Source: Alphaproteobacteria bacterium (lineage in GTDB: Bacteria; Pseudomonadota; Alphaproteobacteria; Rhizobiales; Xanthobacteraceae). Taken from it: a stretch of 64,000 nt of DNA. The notes under the pieces are model-generated. The model saw only the letters and a list, made by a program, of their open reading frames with translations, was not told where the DNA came from and did no database searches. Positions 25,669-36,338 of the stretch are shown in pieces (position 1 is the stretch's first letter; every line of letters starts with the position of its first letter). The stretch spans positions 51,667-115,666 of the forward strand of contig VGEP01000013.1 of NCBI GenBank assembly GCA_016869215.1, given 5' to 3'. The position numbers were made by a program, and so were the translations under genes.

Positions 25669-26634
25669 ATGAATCGCTTGCTGATTGCGATTGCGTTCGC
25701 GGCGCTTTCGGCCTCGACGGCTCTTGCGCAGAACTATCCCAATCGCCCGCTGCGGATGGTCGTGCCATTCCCGGCCGGCGGCGGCGTGGACACGATGGCG
25801 CGCATCCTGGCCCATAAGATGACCGACATCGTCAAACAGCCTGTGCTGGTCGAGCACAAGCCGGGCGCGGGCGGCAACGTCGGGACCGACTTCGTCGCCA
25901 AGTCCGCGCCCGACGGCTACACGATGCTGCTCAACGTCAACGGCATCGCGATCAGCCCATCGCTCTATCGCAAGCTGCCATTCGACCCGCTCAAGGACCT
26001 GATCGGCGTGACGCAGGTGGCGGCAACGCAGTTCGTGCTGACCGGCTCGCCGAAATTTGAGGCAAAGACCGTCAAGGATGTCATTGCGCTCGCACGCGCC
26101 ACACCGGGCAAGCTCAACTACGCTTCGAGCGGGGTCGGTGCACCGCTGCACCTGCAAGCGGAAATCTTCAAGCATTCTGCAGGCGGTCTCGAGATCCTGC
26201 ACATTCCATATCGCGGCGACGCCCCGATGTTGACCGCGCTTTTGGCCGGCGACGTCCAAATCGCCTTTATGCCGCAGAGCACCGGCGCGAAGCAGGTGGA
26301 GGGCGGGCAGCTCAGAGGTCTTGCTGTGACCGGGCTCAAGCGCTGGCCGTCAATCCCCAACGTACCGACCATGGAGGAGTCTGGCGTGAAGGGCATGGAC
26401 AAAGGCAGCTGGTACGGCCTGTTTGTCCCCGCCGGCACGCCGCCCGAGATCGTGCGGGCGCTGCAGCAGGCGATGGCGAAAACGCTTGCGGACCCCGAGG
26501 TTAGCGGCCGCATCCGCGCCACCGGGCAGGAGCCGGTCGGCAGTCCGACGGCGGACTTCCAGGCGTTCTTCAAGTCCGAGGTCGCGCGCTTCGCCCAGGT
26601 CATCGAAGTGGCGAAGATTCCGAAGATCGATTGA
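25669..26634 (+). CDS. TctC/Bug-family periplasmic substrate-binding protein, tandem copy 1
   Basis: This 321-residue protein has a signal peptide (MNRLLIAIAFAALSASTALA) cut before QNYPNRP. It carries RMVVPFPAGGGVDTMARIL, VEHKPGAGGN, APDGYTML, LHIPYRGDAPMLTALLAGDV and PNVPTMEESGVKGM. GGAGGAA lies seven bases before the ATG. It lies downstream of an intrinsic terminator, so it probably has its own promoter. The next gene is a close paralogue, and further on is a molybdenum hydroxylase large subunit. No TctA/TctB is nearby. Confidence 0.9.
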   Translation: MNRLLIAIAFAALSASTALAQNYPNRPLRMVVPFPAGGGVDTMARILAHKMTDIVKQPVLVEHKPGAGGNVGTDFVAKSAPDGYTMLLNVNGIAISPSLYRKLPFDPLKDLIGVTQVAATQFVLTGSPKFEAKTVKDVIALARATPGKLNYASSGVGAPLHLQAEIFKHSAGGLEILHIPYRGDAPMLTALLAGDVQIAFMPQSTGAKQVEGGQLRGLAVTGLKRWPSIPNVPTMEESGVKGMDKGSWYGLFVPAGTPPEIVRALQQAMAKTLADPEVSGRIRATGQEPVGSPTADFQAFFKSEVARFAQVIEVAKIPKID

Positions 26635-26689
26635 ACGGCCTGCGCTCGCCGCGGCGGGACGAAGCGCCATTTTTGAGCGAGAGACAATC

Positions 26690-27661
26690 ATGAAACACCT
26701 GGCTGTCGCACTATCGGTTGCGCTTGCCGTATCAGCGCTCGCAGAGACCGCATCCGCGCAGACATATCCAAACCGCCCGATCCGAATGGTCGTGCCTTAC
26801 GCGCCCGGCGGCGGCGTGAGCGTCTACGCGCAATTGATCGGCAACAAGCTCAACGAAATCCTCAAACAGCCGGTGGTGATCGAAAATCGCCCCGGCGTCG
26901 GCGGCAACATCGGTTCCGAGGCCGTCGCGAAATCGCCGCCGGACGGCTACACCGTCCTGATCCACACCGCCGCGCTGGCGAGCGCCGGTCCTTTGTACAA
27001 GTCGCTGCCGTTCAATCCGTTGAAGGATTTCGCCCCCGTCACCAATGTGGTCGCAACGCAACTGATCCTGGCAGGCTCGCTCAAATCCACAGCTTCCACG
27101 CTTCCCGAGTTGATCGCCCAGGCCAAAGCCAACCCCGGCAAGCTCAACTACGCTTCGAGCGGGCGCGGCTCGACGTTGCATCTGTTCGCGGAGCTTTTAA
27201 AAGTCTCTGCGGGAGTCGACATCGTGCACATTCCTTATCGCGGTGATGCACCGATGATCACTGCTGTGATCGCGGGCGAGGTCCAGATGGCGTTTCTGCC
27301 TCAGGCAACCGGCCAGGGTGCGGTCCAGGACGGCCGCATGCGGGGTTTGGCCATTACCGGCACCAAGCGTTCGCCGCAACTGCCCAATACCCCCACGCTC
27401 CTGGAAGCCGGCGTCAAAGGCTTCGAAGTCGGCACCTGGACGGGAATTTGGATGCCTGCCGGCACACCGCCTGAGATCGTGTCGACGTTCCAGCAGGCAG
27501 TGGCGAAGGCACTGGCCGATCCAGCGGTGGCGGAACGCTTCCGGTCGTTCGGCGCCGAGCCGGTGGGAAACACGCCCGCCGAATTCGCCGAATTCTTCAA
27601 AGCCGATGTGGAACGCTACGCCAGGATCATCGAGCAGGCAAAGATCCCGAAACTTGACTAG
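26690..27661 (+). CDS. TctC/Bug-family periplasmic substrate-binding protein, tandem copy 2
   Basis: This 323-residue paralogue of the preceding gene has its own signal peptide ending ASAQTYPNRP. It keeps RMVVPYAPGGGVSVYAQLI, VIENRPGVGGN and IPYRGDAPMITAVIAGEV. The two genes share an exact 27-base stretch (26107-26133 and 27137-27163), which points to a fairly recent duplication or gene conversion. It is 55 bases after copy 1 and 34 bases before the molybdenum hydroxylase gene, so all three likely form one transcript. The ligand is probably a carboxylate, perhaps the hydroxylase substrate. Confidence 0.9.
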   Translation: MKHLAVALSVALAVSALAETASAQTYPNRPIRMVVPYAPGGGVSVYAQLIGNKLNEILKQPVVIENRPGVGGNIGSEAVAKSPPDGYTVLIHTAALASAGPLYKSLPFNPLKDFAPVTNVVATQLILAGSLKSTASTLPELIAQAKANPGKLNYASSGRGSTLHLFAELLKVSAGVDIVHIPYRGDAPMITAVIAGEVQMAFLPQATGQGAVQDGRMRGLAITGTKRSPQLPNTPTLLEAGVKGFEVGTWTGIWMPAGTPPEIVSTFQQAVAKALADPAVAERFRSFGAEPVGNTPAEFAEFFKADVERYARIIEQAKIPKLD

Positions 27662-27695
27662 CCGCATTTCGCGAATTGCTTCAGAACCATAGTGC

Positions 27696-30017
27696 ATGGG
27701 CCAGTTTTCCATCGGGCAGTCAGTCACGCGCCGGGAAGACCCGCGCCTCCTCATGGGGCGCGGGCGCTACTACGACGACCTCAAGCTCGATGGGCAGCTT
27801 CACGCTGCGATCCTGCGCTCGCCGCACGCCCACGCCGACATCCGCAGTATCGACGCGCGCGCGGCGCTGCAGATGCCTGGCGTGCACGCGGTATTGACCG
27901 GCGTGGACTATCAGGCCGACGGCATCGGCACCATGCCGTCGATGGCGCCTTACAAGCGCCGCGACGGCTCGGCGATGTACCTGCCGCACCGGCCCGCGAT
28001 CGCGGTCGGCCGAGCCATGCACGTCGGCTATCCGGTCGCAGTGGTGATCGCCGACACGCTCGACATCGCGCGCGACGCCGCCGAGCGGGTCGTCGTCGAC
28101 TACAAGCCGCTGCCGGCCGTGGTGTCGGCGGAAGCTGCATTCCAATCCGGCGCGCCGCAGCTCTATTCGGATTGCCCGAACAACGAGGCCTATTTCTATC
28201 AGGCCGGCGACAAGGCCGCGACCGAAGCGGCCTTCGCCAAAGCCGCGCATGTGGTGCAGCAGCGGCTTGTGATCAACCGCGTCACCGCCAACACGCTGGA
28301 GCCACGCGGCGTAACCGGCGTCTACGACCCAGGTACCCGCCGCTACACATTGCATTGCGGATTCCAGCGGCCATGGCTGTTCCGCAACGCCATCGCCGAG
28401 GCGACGCTGAAAATCCCCGAGGCCGACCTGCGCCTCATCACCGGCGACATCGGCGGTTCTTACGGCCTGCGCGGATCGGTCTATCCCGAGATCATCCTGA
28501 TGCTGTGGGCGGCGAAGCGTGTCGGCAAACCGGTGAAATGGATCTGCACCCGCAGCGAAGCCCACATCAGCGACGACGATGCGCGCGACAACATCGTGGA
28601 CGCAGCGTTGGCGCTCGACGGTGACGGGAGGTTTCTGGCGCTGAAGATCCGGAGCTTCGGCAATCTCGGCGCCTTCGTGTCGTTCCGCGGCGCGATGCCG
28701 CCGGTGGTCAACATCGGCACCGTGTGCGGGGTCTATACGACGCCATCGGCATACGTAGCGATCTCGGGCATGCTGACCAACACGCACTGCACGTCGCCCT
28801 ATCGCGGCGCAGGGCGGCCCGAAGCGTCCTACATGATCGAGCGGCTGATCGATATCGCCGCCGACGAAATGCGAATCGATCCCTCGGAGCTGCGGCGGCG
28901 CAACACCATTCCGCCTACGGCCATGCCATACAAGACGCCGCTCACGTTCACCTACGACAGCGGGCGCTTCGAGGAGAACATGGACCGCGCGCTCAAGCTC
29001 GCGGACTGGAAAGGCTTTGAGAAGCGGCGGCAGGCGGCGGCCAAGCGCGGCAAGCTGCGCGGTATCGGCCTCTCCAACACCATTGAGCAGGCCGCCGACG
29101 CGACCATCGAGACCGCCGAAATCCGCTTCGATCCTCTCGGCGGCGTGACCTTCGTCACCGGCTCGATCAGCCACGGCCAGGGCCACGCAACGGTGCAGAC
29201 CCAGATGCTGGTCGACCGGCTCGGCGTCGATCCCGACCGCATCACCTTCATCCAGGGCGACACCGACGCGGTCGCCTTCGGCATGGGCACCGGCGGCTCG
29301 CGCTCGACCACGATGAGCGGCGGCGCAATCGTTCTGGTCGCGGACAAGGTGATCGCCAAGGGCAAGAAGCTCGCAGCGCACATCCTCGAAGCCTCCGAAG
29401 GCGATATCGAATTCAAGGAAGGGCGCTTCGCCATCGCAGGCACCGACCGCGGCGTCGGCATCCACGAGGTCGCGAAGGCTGCGTTCCGGCTGGAGAAGCT
29501 GCCGCGCGGTATGGAGCCGGGCCTTTACGAGACCGCAACCTACAAGGCCAATTCGGGCAACTTCCCGAACGGCGCGCATGTCTGCGAAGTGGAGATCGAT
29601 CCCGACACCGGCGAGACGCAGGTCGTCGGTTATTGGGTGGTGGACGACGTCGGCACCGTGATCAACCCGATGCTGGTCAAGGGCCAGATCATGGGCGGCA
29701 TCGCGCAGGGCATGGGCCAGGTTCTGATGGAGGACAAGGCCTACGACGAGCAGGGCCAGGTCGTCAGCGGGTCGTTCATGGACTACGCCATGCCGCGCGC
29801 GGAGCACTTCTGCCCGGTGGTCATCGAGGACAACCCGGTGCCGACGCCGACCAATCCGCTCGGCGTGAAGGGCGCGGGCGAAGCGGGCACCGTCGGATCG
29901 CTGTCGGCGGGCACCAACGCCATCGTCGACGCGCTGTCGGAGTTGGGGATCAAGCACATCGACACACCGTGCACGCCGTACCGGGTGTGGAAGGCAATCC
30001 GGCAGGCATCAAGCTGA
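27696..30017 (+). CDS. Molybdenum hydroxylase large subunit (xanthine dehydrogenase/CoxL family)
   Basis: This 773-residue protein holds the Mo-MCD active site of the xanthine-oxidase family. It opens GQSVTRREDPRLLMGRGRYYDDL (hammerhead domain). GDIGGSYGLRG gives a Mo-cofactor contact. SPYRGAGRPEA (~367-377) is of the type II kind, lacking the Cys of true CO dehydrogenase. The catalytic Glu is in GVKGAGEAGTVG (~729). Such enzymes hydroxylate N-heterocycles, aldehydes or aromatic compounds. The [2Fe-2S] and FAD subunits normally encoded alongside are absent, an oddity. It follows two TctC genes and precedes a cysteine hydrolase after 11 bases. Confidence 0.9.
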   Translation: MGQFSIGQSVTRREDPRLLMGRGRYYDDLKLDGQLHAAILRSPHAHADIRSIDARAALQMPGVHAVLTGVDYQADGIGTMPSMAPYKRRDGSAMYLPHRPAIAVGRAMHVGYPVAVVIADTLDIARDAAERVVVDYKPLPAVVSAEAAFQSGAPQLYSDCPNNEAYFYQAGDKAATEAAFAKAAHVVQQRLVINRVTANTLEPRGVTGVYDPGTRRYTLHCGFQRPWLFRNAIAEATLKIPEADLRLITGDIGGSYGLRGSVYPEIILMLWAAKRVGKPVKWICTRSEAHISDDDARDNIVDAALALDGDGRFLALKIRSFGNLGAFVSFRGAMPPVVNIGTVCGVYTTPSAYVAISGMLTNTHCTSPYRGAGRPEASYMIERLIDIAADEMRIDPSELRRRNTIPPTAMPYKTPLTFTYDSGRFEENMDRALKLADWKGFEKRRQAAAKRGKLRGIGLSNTIEQAADATIETAEIRFDPLGGVTFVTGSISHGQGHATVQTQMLVDRLGVDPDRITFIQGDTDAVAFGMGTGGSRSTTMSGGAIVLVADKVIAKGKKLAAHILEASEGDIEFKEGRFAIAGTDRGVGIHEVAKAAFRLEKLPRGMEPGLYETATYKANSGNFPNGAHVCEVEIDPDTGETQVVGYWVVDDVGTVINPMLVKGQIMGGIAQGMGQVLMEDKAYDEQGQVVSGSFMDYAMPRAEHFCPVVIEDNPVPTPTNPLGVKGAGEAGTVGSLSAGTNAIVDALSELGIKHIDTPCTPYRVWKAIRQASS

Positions 30018-30028
30018 CGGCCGGCACC

Positions 30029-30616
30029 ATGCCCAAGCCCAAGCGCATCGACCGCGAACGCTGCTTCGGCGCCATCGTCGACGTTCAGGAGTTCTTTCTG
30101 AAGCCGCTCGGCAAACGGGAGCGGCCGGACCTCGTCGCCAACACGGCCCACTTCGCGCGGCTAATGAGCCACTACAATATCCCCATCGTCGCAACGCTGG
30201 AGCGACCCGTCGACGTGAAAGGCCCTATCCCTCAGGAGATCGTCAGACACCTGGGCAAAGCCAAAATCTTCGAGAAGGACTATTTCGACCTGACCAGAGA
30301 GCGGCCGATCGCAGCGTATTTATCGCGCCTTCGGAAGAAGCAGGCTATCGTCGCCGGCTGCGAGACCGACGTTTGCATCCTGCAGTCCTGTCTCGGCCTG
30401 CTGGAGCGCGGCTATGACGTGTTTGCGGTGGACGAGCTGCTGTTCTCGTCCTCGCGGAACACCAGCGCGGCGATCGCGCGGCTGGAGGCGGCGGGCGTCG
30501 TGCTCGTCACCTACAAGACGCTGTACTACGAGCTCATCGAAGCCGTGCAGAGCGCAACCGAACGCGTCGGACGCTTCGCGCCGCCACCGCTCGACCTGCC
30601 CGACACGGCGCTGTAG
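30029..30616 (+). CDS. Cysteine hydrolase, isochorismatase-like family
   Basis: This 195-residue protein is of the usual length for isochorismatase-like hydrolases, which cleave amides such as nicotinamide, ureas or N-carbamoyl compounds. The catalytic Asp is in AIVDVQEFF (~14-18) and the nucleophilic Cys in AGCETDVCILQS (~108-119). A Lys/Arg in the middle would complete the triad. It follows the molybdenum hydroxylase by 11 bases, so they are co-transcribed. An N-heterocycle or amide pathway is plausible (hydroxylation followed by hydrolysis), but the substrate is unknown. Confidence 0.87.
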   Translation: MPKPKRIDRERCFGAIVDVQEFFLKPLGKRERPDLVANTAHFARLMSHYNIPIVATLERPVDVKGPIPQEIVRHLGKAKIFEKDYFDLTRERPIAAYLSRLRKKQAIVAGCETDVCILQSCLGLLERGYDVFAVDELLFSSSRNTSAAIARLEAAGVVLVTYKTLYYELIEAVQSATERVGRFAPPPLDLPDTAL

Positions 30617-30627
30617 CCGCCGAGCGG

Positions 30628-30631
<4 letters not shown>
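30613..30631. terminator. Hairpin embracing the convergent stop codons of the hydrolase and boxB
   Basis: 7-bp arms GTAGCCG (30613-30619) and CGGCTAC (30625-30631) enclose a 5-base loop. The TAG stop of the plus-strand hydrolase lies in the left arm and the TAG of the minus-strand boxB in the right arm. No strong T-tract is seen on either side. Confidence 0.4.
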
Positions 30632-32076
<1,445 letters not shown>

Positions 32077-32101
32077 CGCAATCTCCTTGTTCTTTTCCTT
32101 G

Positions 32102-33793
32102 CTAGACGCGCTTCATGTCGAACGCGGCCTTCTGACCGGTGCCGTAGCGCCGCAGCGCGCCCGCCTCGCCGACGGCGTTCGGACGCTGGAAGATCCAGTT
32201 CTGCCAAGCGGTCAGGCGCGCGAAGATTTTCGTCTCCATCGTCTCCGGCCCGCCGAAGCGAAGGTTGGCCTCCATGCCGGTCAGCGCATCGGGCGAAAAG
32301 CTGGTGCGCTCCTCCAGGAACACCCGGATCTCGTCGTCCCAGTCGATGTTGTCGGGCGCGAAGGTAACGAGGCCGAGGCCGAGCGCTGCTTCGGCGTCGA
32401 GCATTTCGCCTACTATCGCGCTTGCGCGCTCGACCAGTTGCGGCTCGGCGAGGAAGCGCGTCGCAAGCCGCGTCAGCCCGTTTGACATCGGATAGGAACC
32501 GAAGTTCAGCGCGGACAGCGCGACCGGCGCCGGTGGACGATTGTCGCCGTCGAGCGTGCCATCCAGCATGTAGCTGCGGTCGGAGGCGAAGATCAATTCG
32601 GCCAGCGTGCCGGCGAAGCATGAGCCCGGCTCGATCAGCGCAACCAGCGAGCGCGAGGTGAGATCGACGCGCTTGAGCACGCGCTTCCATTTGAGCAGGA
32701 TTTCGCGCGCCAGCCAGTGCGCCCTGTTGCTTTCGAGGAACGCGTCATAGGCCAGCACCGCGGCGGGATCGCCCTCCGACTTGAACACGATCACCGCAAC
32801 CTCGGGCTCGTTCAGCCGGATATCGAGGATGGAGTCGTCAAGCTCGCGCGCCAGCGCCAGCGGCCAGAACGCCGCGCCCTGCCCCTCCATCGCTTTTGCA
32901 TCGGCGGGCGGCGCTGCTTCGGGACCGCGCAGCGTGACGGCGGCGACGCGGTCGGCGATTTCGACGGTCACGTGTTGGTACGCCCTGCCCTTGCCGTTGG
33001 CGCGCACATCGAGCGGCGTAAGCGCGACGCCCTTGGCATCCACGGGCCGGTCGGACTTCGCAGCGAACTCGCGCGCCCGCGCGGCCACCGCGTCTTCCAG
33101 CCTGCTATTGGGCACCACCTCATCGACCAGCCGCCAGTCGGCCGCGCGCTTGCCCTTGATGCCCTCCTCCGTGGTGCAGAACACGTCGGCGTGGTCGCGG
33201 CGCACCTTGCGCTTGTCGGTGACGCGGGTGAGCCCGCCGGTGCCGGGCAGCACCGCGAGCAGCGGAAGCTCCGGCAGCGACACCGTCGAGGAGCCGTCGT
33301 CGGTCAGGATGATATGGTCGGCGGCGAGCGCCAGTTCGTAGCCGCCGCCGGCGCAGGAGCCGGAGACGACGCAAATCATGCGCTGGCCGGAATTATCGCT
33401 CGCATCCTCGATGGCGTTGCGGGTTTCGTTGGTGAACTTGCAGAAGTTGACCTTGTGGCCGTGGGTCGAGCCCGCGAGCATGCGGATGTTGGCGCCGGCG
33501 CAGAACACCCGCGGCTTGCCCGAGCGCAACAGGATGACCTTCACGCCGGGGTGCTCGAAGCGCAGCCGCTCCAGCGCGTCGGCAAGCTCGATGTCGACGC
33601 CGAGATCGTAGGAGTTGAGCTTGAGCTGATAGCCCTCGAACAGCGGCGCGTTCTTGTCGACATCCATCAGGAGCGTCGCAACCTCTCCGTCGAGCTTGAG
33701 CTTCCAGTGCCGGTAGCGCGACGGTTCGGTCCGGAAGTCGATCCGCGACGCACCGTTCGCAAGTTTGTGCCGGGCTTCGGCCATGGCGTTCAT
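32102..33793 (-). CDS. boxC: Benzoyl-CoA-dihydrodiol lyase BoxC
   Basis: This 563-residue enoyl-CoA-hydratase-superfamily enzyme opens the ring of the epoxide or dihydrodiol to 3,4-dehydroadipyl-CoA semialdehyde and formate. The N-terminal crotonase-like domain has CAGANIRMLAGSTHGHKVNFCKFTNE and VSGSCAGGGYELALAADHI, where the CoA oxyanion hole lies. The C-terminal half has a second crotonase-like region (GSCFAGTLAELIFASDRSYML). The ATG at 33793 overlaps the boxR stop by four bases, so the two are coupled. An alternative ATG is nine bases downstream. A longer upstream reading would overlap boxR and is not needed. Confidence 0.95.
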   Translation of the reverse strand: MNAMAEARHKLANGASRIDFRTEPSRYRHWKLKLDGEVATLLMDVDKNAPLFEGYQLKLNSYDLGVDIELADALERLRFEHPGVKVILLRSGKPRVFCAGANIRMLAGSTHGHKVNFCKFTNETRNAIEDASDNSGQRMICVVSGSCAGGGYELALAADHIILTDDGSSTVSLPELPLLAVLPGTGGLTRVTDKRKVRRDHADVFCTTEEGIKGKRAADWRLVDEVVPNSRLEDAVAARAREFAAKSDRPVDAKGVALTPLDVRANGKGRAYQHVTVEIADRVAAVTLRGPEAAPPADAKAMEGQGAAFWPLALARELDDSILDIRLNEPEVAVIVFKSEGDPAAVLAYDAFLESNRAHWLAREILLKWKRVLKRVDLTSRSLVALIEPGSCFAGTLAELIFASDRSYMLDGTLDGDNRPPAPVALSALNFGSYPMSNGLTRLATRFLAEPQLVERASAIVGEMLDAEAALGLGLVTFAPDNIDWDDEIRVFLEERTSFSPDALTGMEANLRFGGPETMETKIFARLTAWQNWIFQRPNAVGEAGALRRYGTGQKAAFDMKRV

Positions 33794-34710
33794 CCCTTCA
33801 TCCACGGCGTCACAAGTTTCACGAGCTTTGCGAAACTCTGCTGTACGGTCGCACCCGAAGTATCGAGCGTCGCCTCGGCGCGCGCATAGTCGGCGCGGCG
33901 TGCTTCGAGGATCGCGACCAGATCGGCCATCGCCTCGCGATTCTTCGCCATCGGGCGGAAATCGCCCTGCTTGACCACGCGGCTCATATGCTCGTCGGGC
34001 CGCGCGCTCACCCAGACTGTATGCGTTCGTCGCAGCAGGAGCCCGTAGGTATCCGGGTTCGACACGATCCCGCCGGCCGTTGCGATCACGGCCTTGTCGT
34101 GTTCGTCGACGACGCGCTGGAGGCATTCCCGCTCGTAACGGCGAAACGTCGCGAGCCCCGACATCTCGATCAGCATCGGCACGCTCGCGCCGTAGGCCTG
34201 CTCGACCATGCGGTCGAGCTCAACAAACGGGCAACCGAGCTTGTCCGCCAACATTTTGCCCAGCGTCGACTTCCCCGCGCCGCGCAGGCCGACCAGTGCG
34301 ACGCGCCGTCCCCGGTCGCTTGCGGCGGAGCGGCCGGTTTGACGCTCGATCAGATCGGCGATTGCCGGCAGCTCTTCCGGCGGCAGGCGGCCGAGCAAGT
34401 CGACCATGCGCGCGTAGGCCGCCGAGCGTGCGCCGGACAGCGGCAGAAGGTCGGTCATCGGCAGTTCCAGCGCGTCCGCGACTGCGCGCATCACCAGGAC
34501 GGACGGATTGCCGGTGCCGCTTTCGATTTGCGCCAGGTAGCGCTCCGACGTGGCGGACTCCTGTGCGAGCTGGCGGCGCGACATGCCGCGCTTGGCGCGG
34601 CCCTGCCGCACCAGCCGGCCGATCTCGGCCGCAAACGCCGCGTCGGCACGCTCCGCGGACGAAGCCGCGGCGTCCGTCCGCTCGCGCTCGATGGTCCTGC
34701 CTGTGGCCAT
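33790..34710 (-). CDS. boxR: BoxR/BzdR-type regulator: XRE helix-turn-helix fused to shikimate-kinase-like domain
   Basis: This 306-residue protein is a repressor of aerobic benzoate genes; in relatives benzoyl-CoA is the effector. The XRE helix-turn-helix spans ~30-90 (RRQLAQESATSERYLAQIESGTGNPS). The C-terminal domain from ~135 is like shikimate kinase, with Walker A GLRGAGKSTLG (141-151), VELDRMVEQAYGASVPMLIE, GGIVSNPDTY and VWVSARPDEHM. It is not a true aroK because of the fused DNA-binding domain and its place between box genes. Its own promoter at 34730-34763 holds a TGCA-type inverted repeat over the -10, consistent with autoregulation. Confidence 0.95.
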   Translation of the reverse strand: MATGRTIERERTDAAASSAERADAAFAAEIGRLVRQGRAKRGMSRRQLAQESATSERYLAQIESGTGNPSVLVMRAVADALELPMTDLLPLSGARSAAYARMVDLLGRLPPEELPAIADLIERQTGRSAASDRGRRVALVGLRGAGKSTLGKMLADKLGCPFVELDRMVEQAYGASVPMLIEMSGLATFRRYERECLQRVVDEHDKAVIATAGGIVSNPDTYGLLLRRTHTVWVSARPDEHMSRVVKQGDFRPMAKNREAMADLVAILEARRADYARAEATLDTSGATVQQSFAKLVKLVTPWMKG

Positions 34711-34729
34711 GACGTCCCTCTGCGGTATT

Positions 34730-34763
34730 CTGCACTATAATTCATGTGTGATAGTGCAGGCAA
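34730..34763 (-). promoter_or_regulatory. boxR promoter with TGCA-type operator overlapping the -10
   Basis: Inverted repeat CTGCACTAT (34730-34738) / ATAGTGCAG (34751-34759) is perfect over 9 bp. On the minus strand a TTGCCT (-35, 34758-34763), 18-base spacer and TATAGT (-10, 34734-34739) can be read. AGAGGGA is the ribosome-binding site before the ATG at 34710. The repeat overlaps both promoter elements. Relatives of BoxR recognise TGCA-containing repeats. Confidence 0.75.
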
Positions 34764-34806
34764 GGCCGAAGGACGCCCGCCCGGAAAAGTCCGTCCGGAC
34801 CCTGCT

Positions 34807-35624
34807 TTACCGCCCGCCTGCAGCCCGCAGGCTCTCTCGTTCGCGCAGCAGGTGCCCGGCAAATTCGGCGATGGCCTTCAGCGTGATCTCCGGAGCCTCG
34901 CGGTGCGGCACATGCTTGATGTCCGGCACCAGCAGCGCGTCGACCGGGCAGTAGCATTCCTCGCGCGCGATTTCGATCTGGCGCGCCGTGCCGTAATGAT
35001 CGTGTTCGCCCTGGACAATCAGGATCGGCACGCGGACATAGGCAAGTTCCTCCTGAATGTCCCAGGCGTGGAAGTCATTATTCATCCATACGTCGGTCCA
35101 GCCCCGCACCGTCGCGTCGGCGTCGTCGTGCCAGCGCGAAAATCGCGCGCGCAGGTCGGTGGTGTCGTAGCTGTGCCGGATCTCGCGGATCGAGGCGATG
35201 GTCACATCCTCGACGATGAAATGCGGCGCCATCAGCACGAGCCCGCTGACGCGATGGTCCTGCACGCTGCCGCCGTAAATCGCGGCGATCGATGCTCCAT
35301 CGCTGTGACCGACCAGCAATCCCTTTTGGAAACCGATGGCGTTGAGCACCCGCGGCAGTATCTCGCGCGCCTCCACGTGCATGAAGTCGAGCTTGCGAGG
35401 TAGTGTCGCCGGGCTGGAGCGGCCGTAGCCGACGCGCGAATAAGCGAAAACGCCGCAGCCGGCCGCAGCCGACAGCCGCTCGGGAAAGTCGCCCCACATC
35501 TCGGAACAACCCAGACCTTCGTGCAGCAGCACCAGCGTCGGCGCAGCGTAGGGTTCCGGACCCGCAAAACGGTATTCCAGCCGCAATGGCGGAAGTTCGA
35601 GGAAGCCCTTGTCGGACAGTTGCG

Positions 35625-35628
<4 letters not shown>
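34807..35628 (-). CDS. Alpha/beta-fold hydrolase of the benzoate locus
   Basis: This 273-residue protein has the alpha/beta-hydrolase core. It shows VLLHEGLGCSEMW near the N-terminus (oxyanion region), the nucleophile in VGHSDGASIAA (~108-113), an acid in VQGEHDHYG (~215) and a catalytic His in DIKHVPHRE (~240). It sits between the LivF-like gene, overlapping it by four bases, and boxR. Such hydrolases are common passengers in Bradyrhizobium-type box loci. It might hydrolyse a CoA thioester or an aromatic ester, but no role is established here. The start at 35628 is fixed by the overlap and the beginning of homology. Confidence 0.88.

Positions 35629-36330
<702 letters not shown>

Positions 36331-36338
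<8 letters not shown>

Noticed and set aside
27720..29957. 745-codon minus-strand frame opposite the molybdenum hydroxylase
   Set aside because: Same low-complexity Arg/His/Asp composition, no start signal, and fully covered by a well-supported plus-strand gene.
27696..30017. Carbon monoxide dehydrogenase large subunit (CoxL form I)
   Set aside because: The active-site loop reads PYRGAGRPE, not the Cys-containing AYRCSFR of true CO dehydrogenase, and small and medium subunit genes are missing.
33790..34710. Shikimate kinase (aroK)
   Set aside because: The kinase-like domain is fused to an XRE DNA-binding domain and lies between box genes, as in BoxR/BzdR regulators.
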